This document shows positions 14,150-14,222 of a stretch of 14,222 bases of DNA, in pieces. The stretch is from Eubacterium sp. (lineage in GTDB: Bacteria; Bacillota; Clostridia; Lachnospirales; CAG-274), in NCBI GenBank assembly GCA_020859645.1, contig JAJBVU010000198.1:1-14222 (forward strand), read 5' to 3'. The position numbers and the translations under genes are program-made. Below the pieces are notes generated by a model. It did no database searches, had not been told where the DNA came from, and saw only the letters and a list, made by a program, of their open reading frames with translations. Each line of letters opens with the position of its first letter. The first letter of the stretch is position 1.

Positions 14150-14222
14150 TAATCTGTATTTCTTAAGCTTATAAAATGTAAAAATTTTTAATTATCTTTT
14201 TACTTAAAATGCTGGTAATCCG

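Noticed and set aside
14178..14203. Possible hairpin GTAAAAA/TTTTTAC after purD
   Set aside because: The stem is almost all A-T with a 12-base loop and no clear T-tract, so it is not a convincing terminator.
14150..14222. Gene start or regulatory site after purD
   Set aside because: The 73 AT-rich bases hold no open frame with a ribosome binding site and the window ends too soon to judge.

Overview
This window is an unbroken run of co-oriented (+ strand) housekeeping genes from a low-to-moderate-GC Gram-positive anaerobe, most likely a member of the Clostridia (Oscillospiraceae/Ruminococcaceae-like). The evidence is strong AGGAGG-type ribosome binding sites before nearly every gene, TTG starts on two genes, a single bifunctional Rel protein, a HemZ-type radical-SAM protein, the clostridial order rel-dtd-MBL-hemZ-hisS-aspS, and a GC-rich hairpin repeat of a kind I associate with this group. 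Species cannot be assigned from the sequence alone.

Region 1 (1-2823): a possible C-terminal tail of an upstream gene, then the (p)ppGpp synthetase/hydrolase rel and the D-aminoacyl-tRNA deacylase dtd. Region 2 (2824-3127): a 304-base gap holding a highly structured, repeat-like element made of several hairpins inside a closing stem. Region 3 (3128-8326): an MBL-fold hydrolase, hemZ, hisS and aspS, tightly packed. Region 4 (8323-11180): folC overlaps the aspS stop codon by four bases; it is followed by a 42-residue small ORF with a good ribosome binding site and by an unfamiliar zinc-ribbon/TPR/one-membrane-span/TPR protein. Region 5 (11183-14149): the purine genes purM, purN and purD, without purH between them. 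The last 73 bases are AT-rich with no gene visible.

The genes form a coherent growth-control and biosynthesis cluster. Rel senses uncharged tRNA, HisRS and AspRS charge tRNA, and Dtd removes wrongly attached D-amino acids. FolC retains folates by polyglutamylation, and PurN uses 10-formyl-tetrahydrofolate to build the purine ring alongside PurD and PurM. No clear intrinsic terminator with a T-tract, T-box or purine riboswitch was seen anywhere in the window.

Most of the window is ordinary. The parts worth a second look are the 42-residue ORF and its membrane-spanning zinc-ribbon/TPR neighbour, the structured intergenic element, and a hairpin upstream of rel that matches one arm of that element through compensatory base changes.
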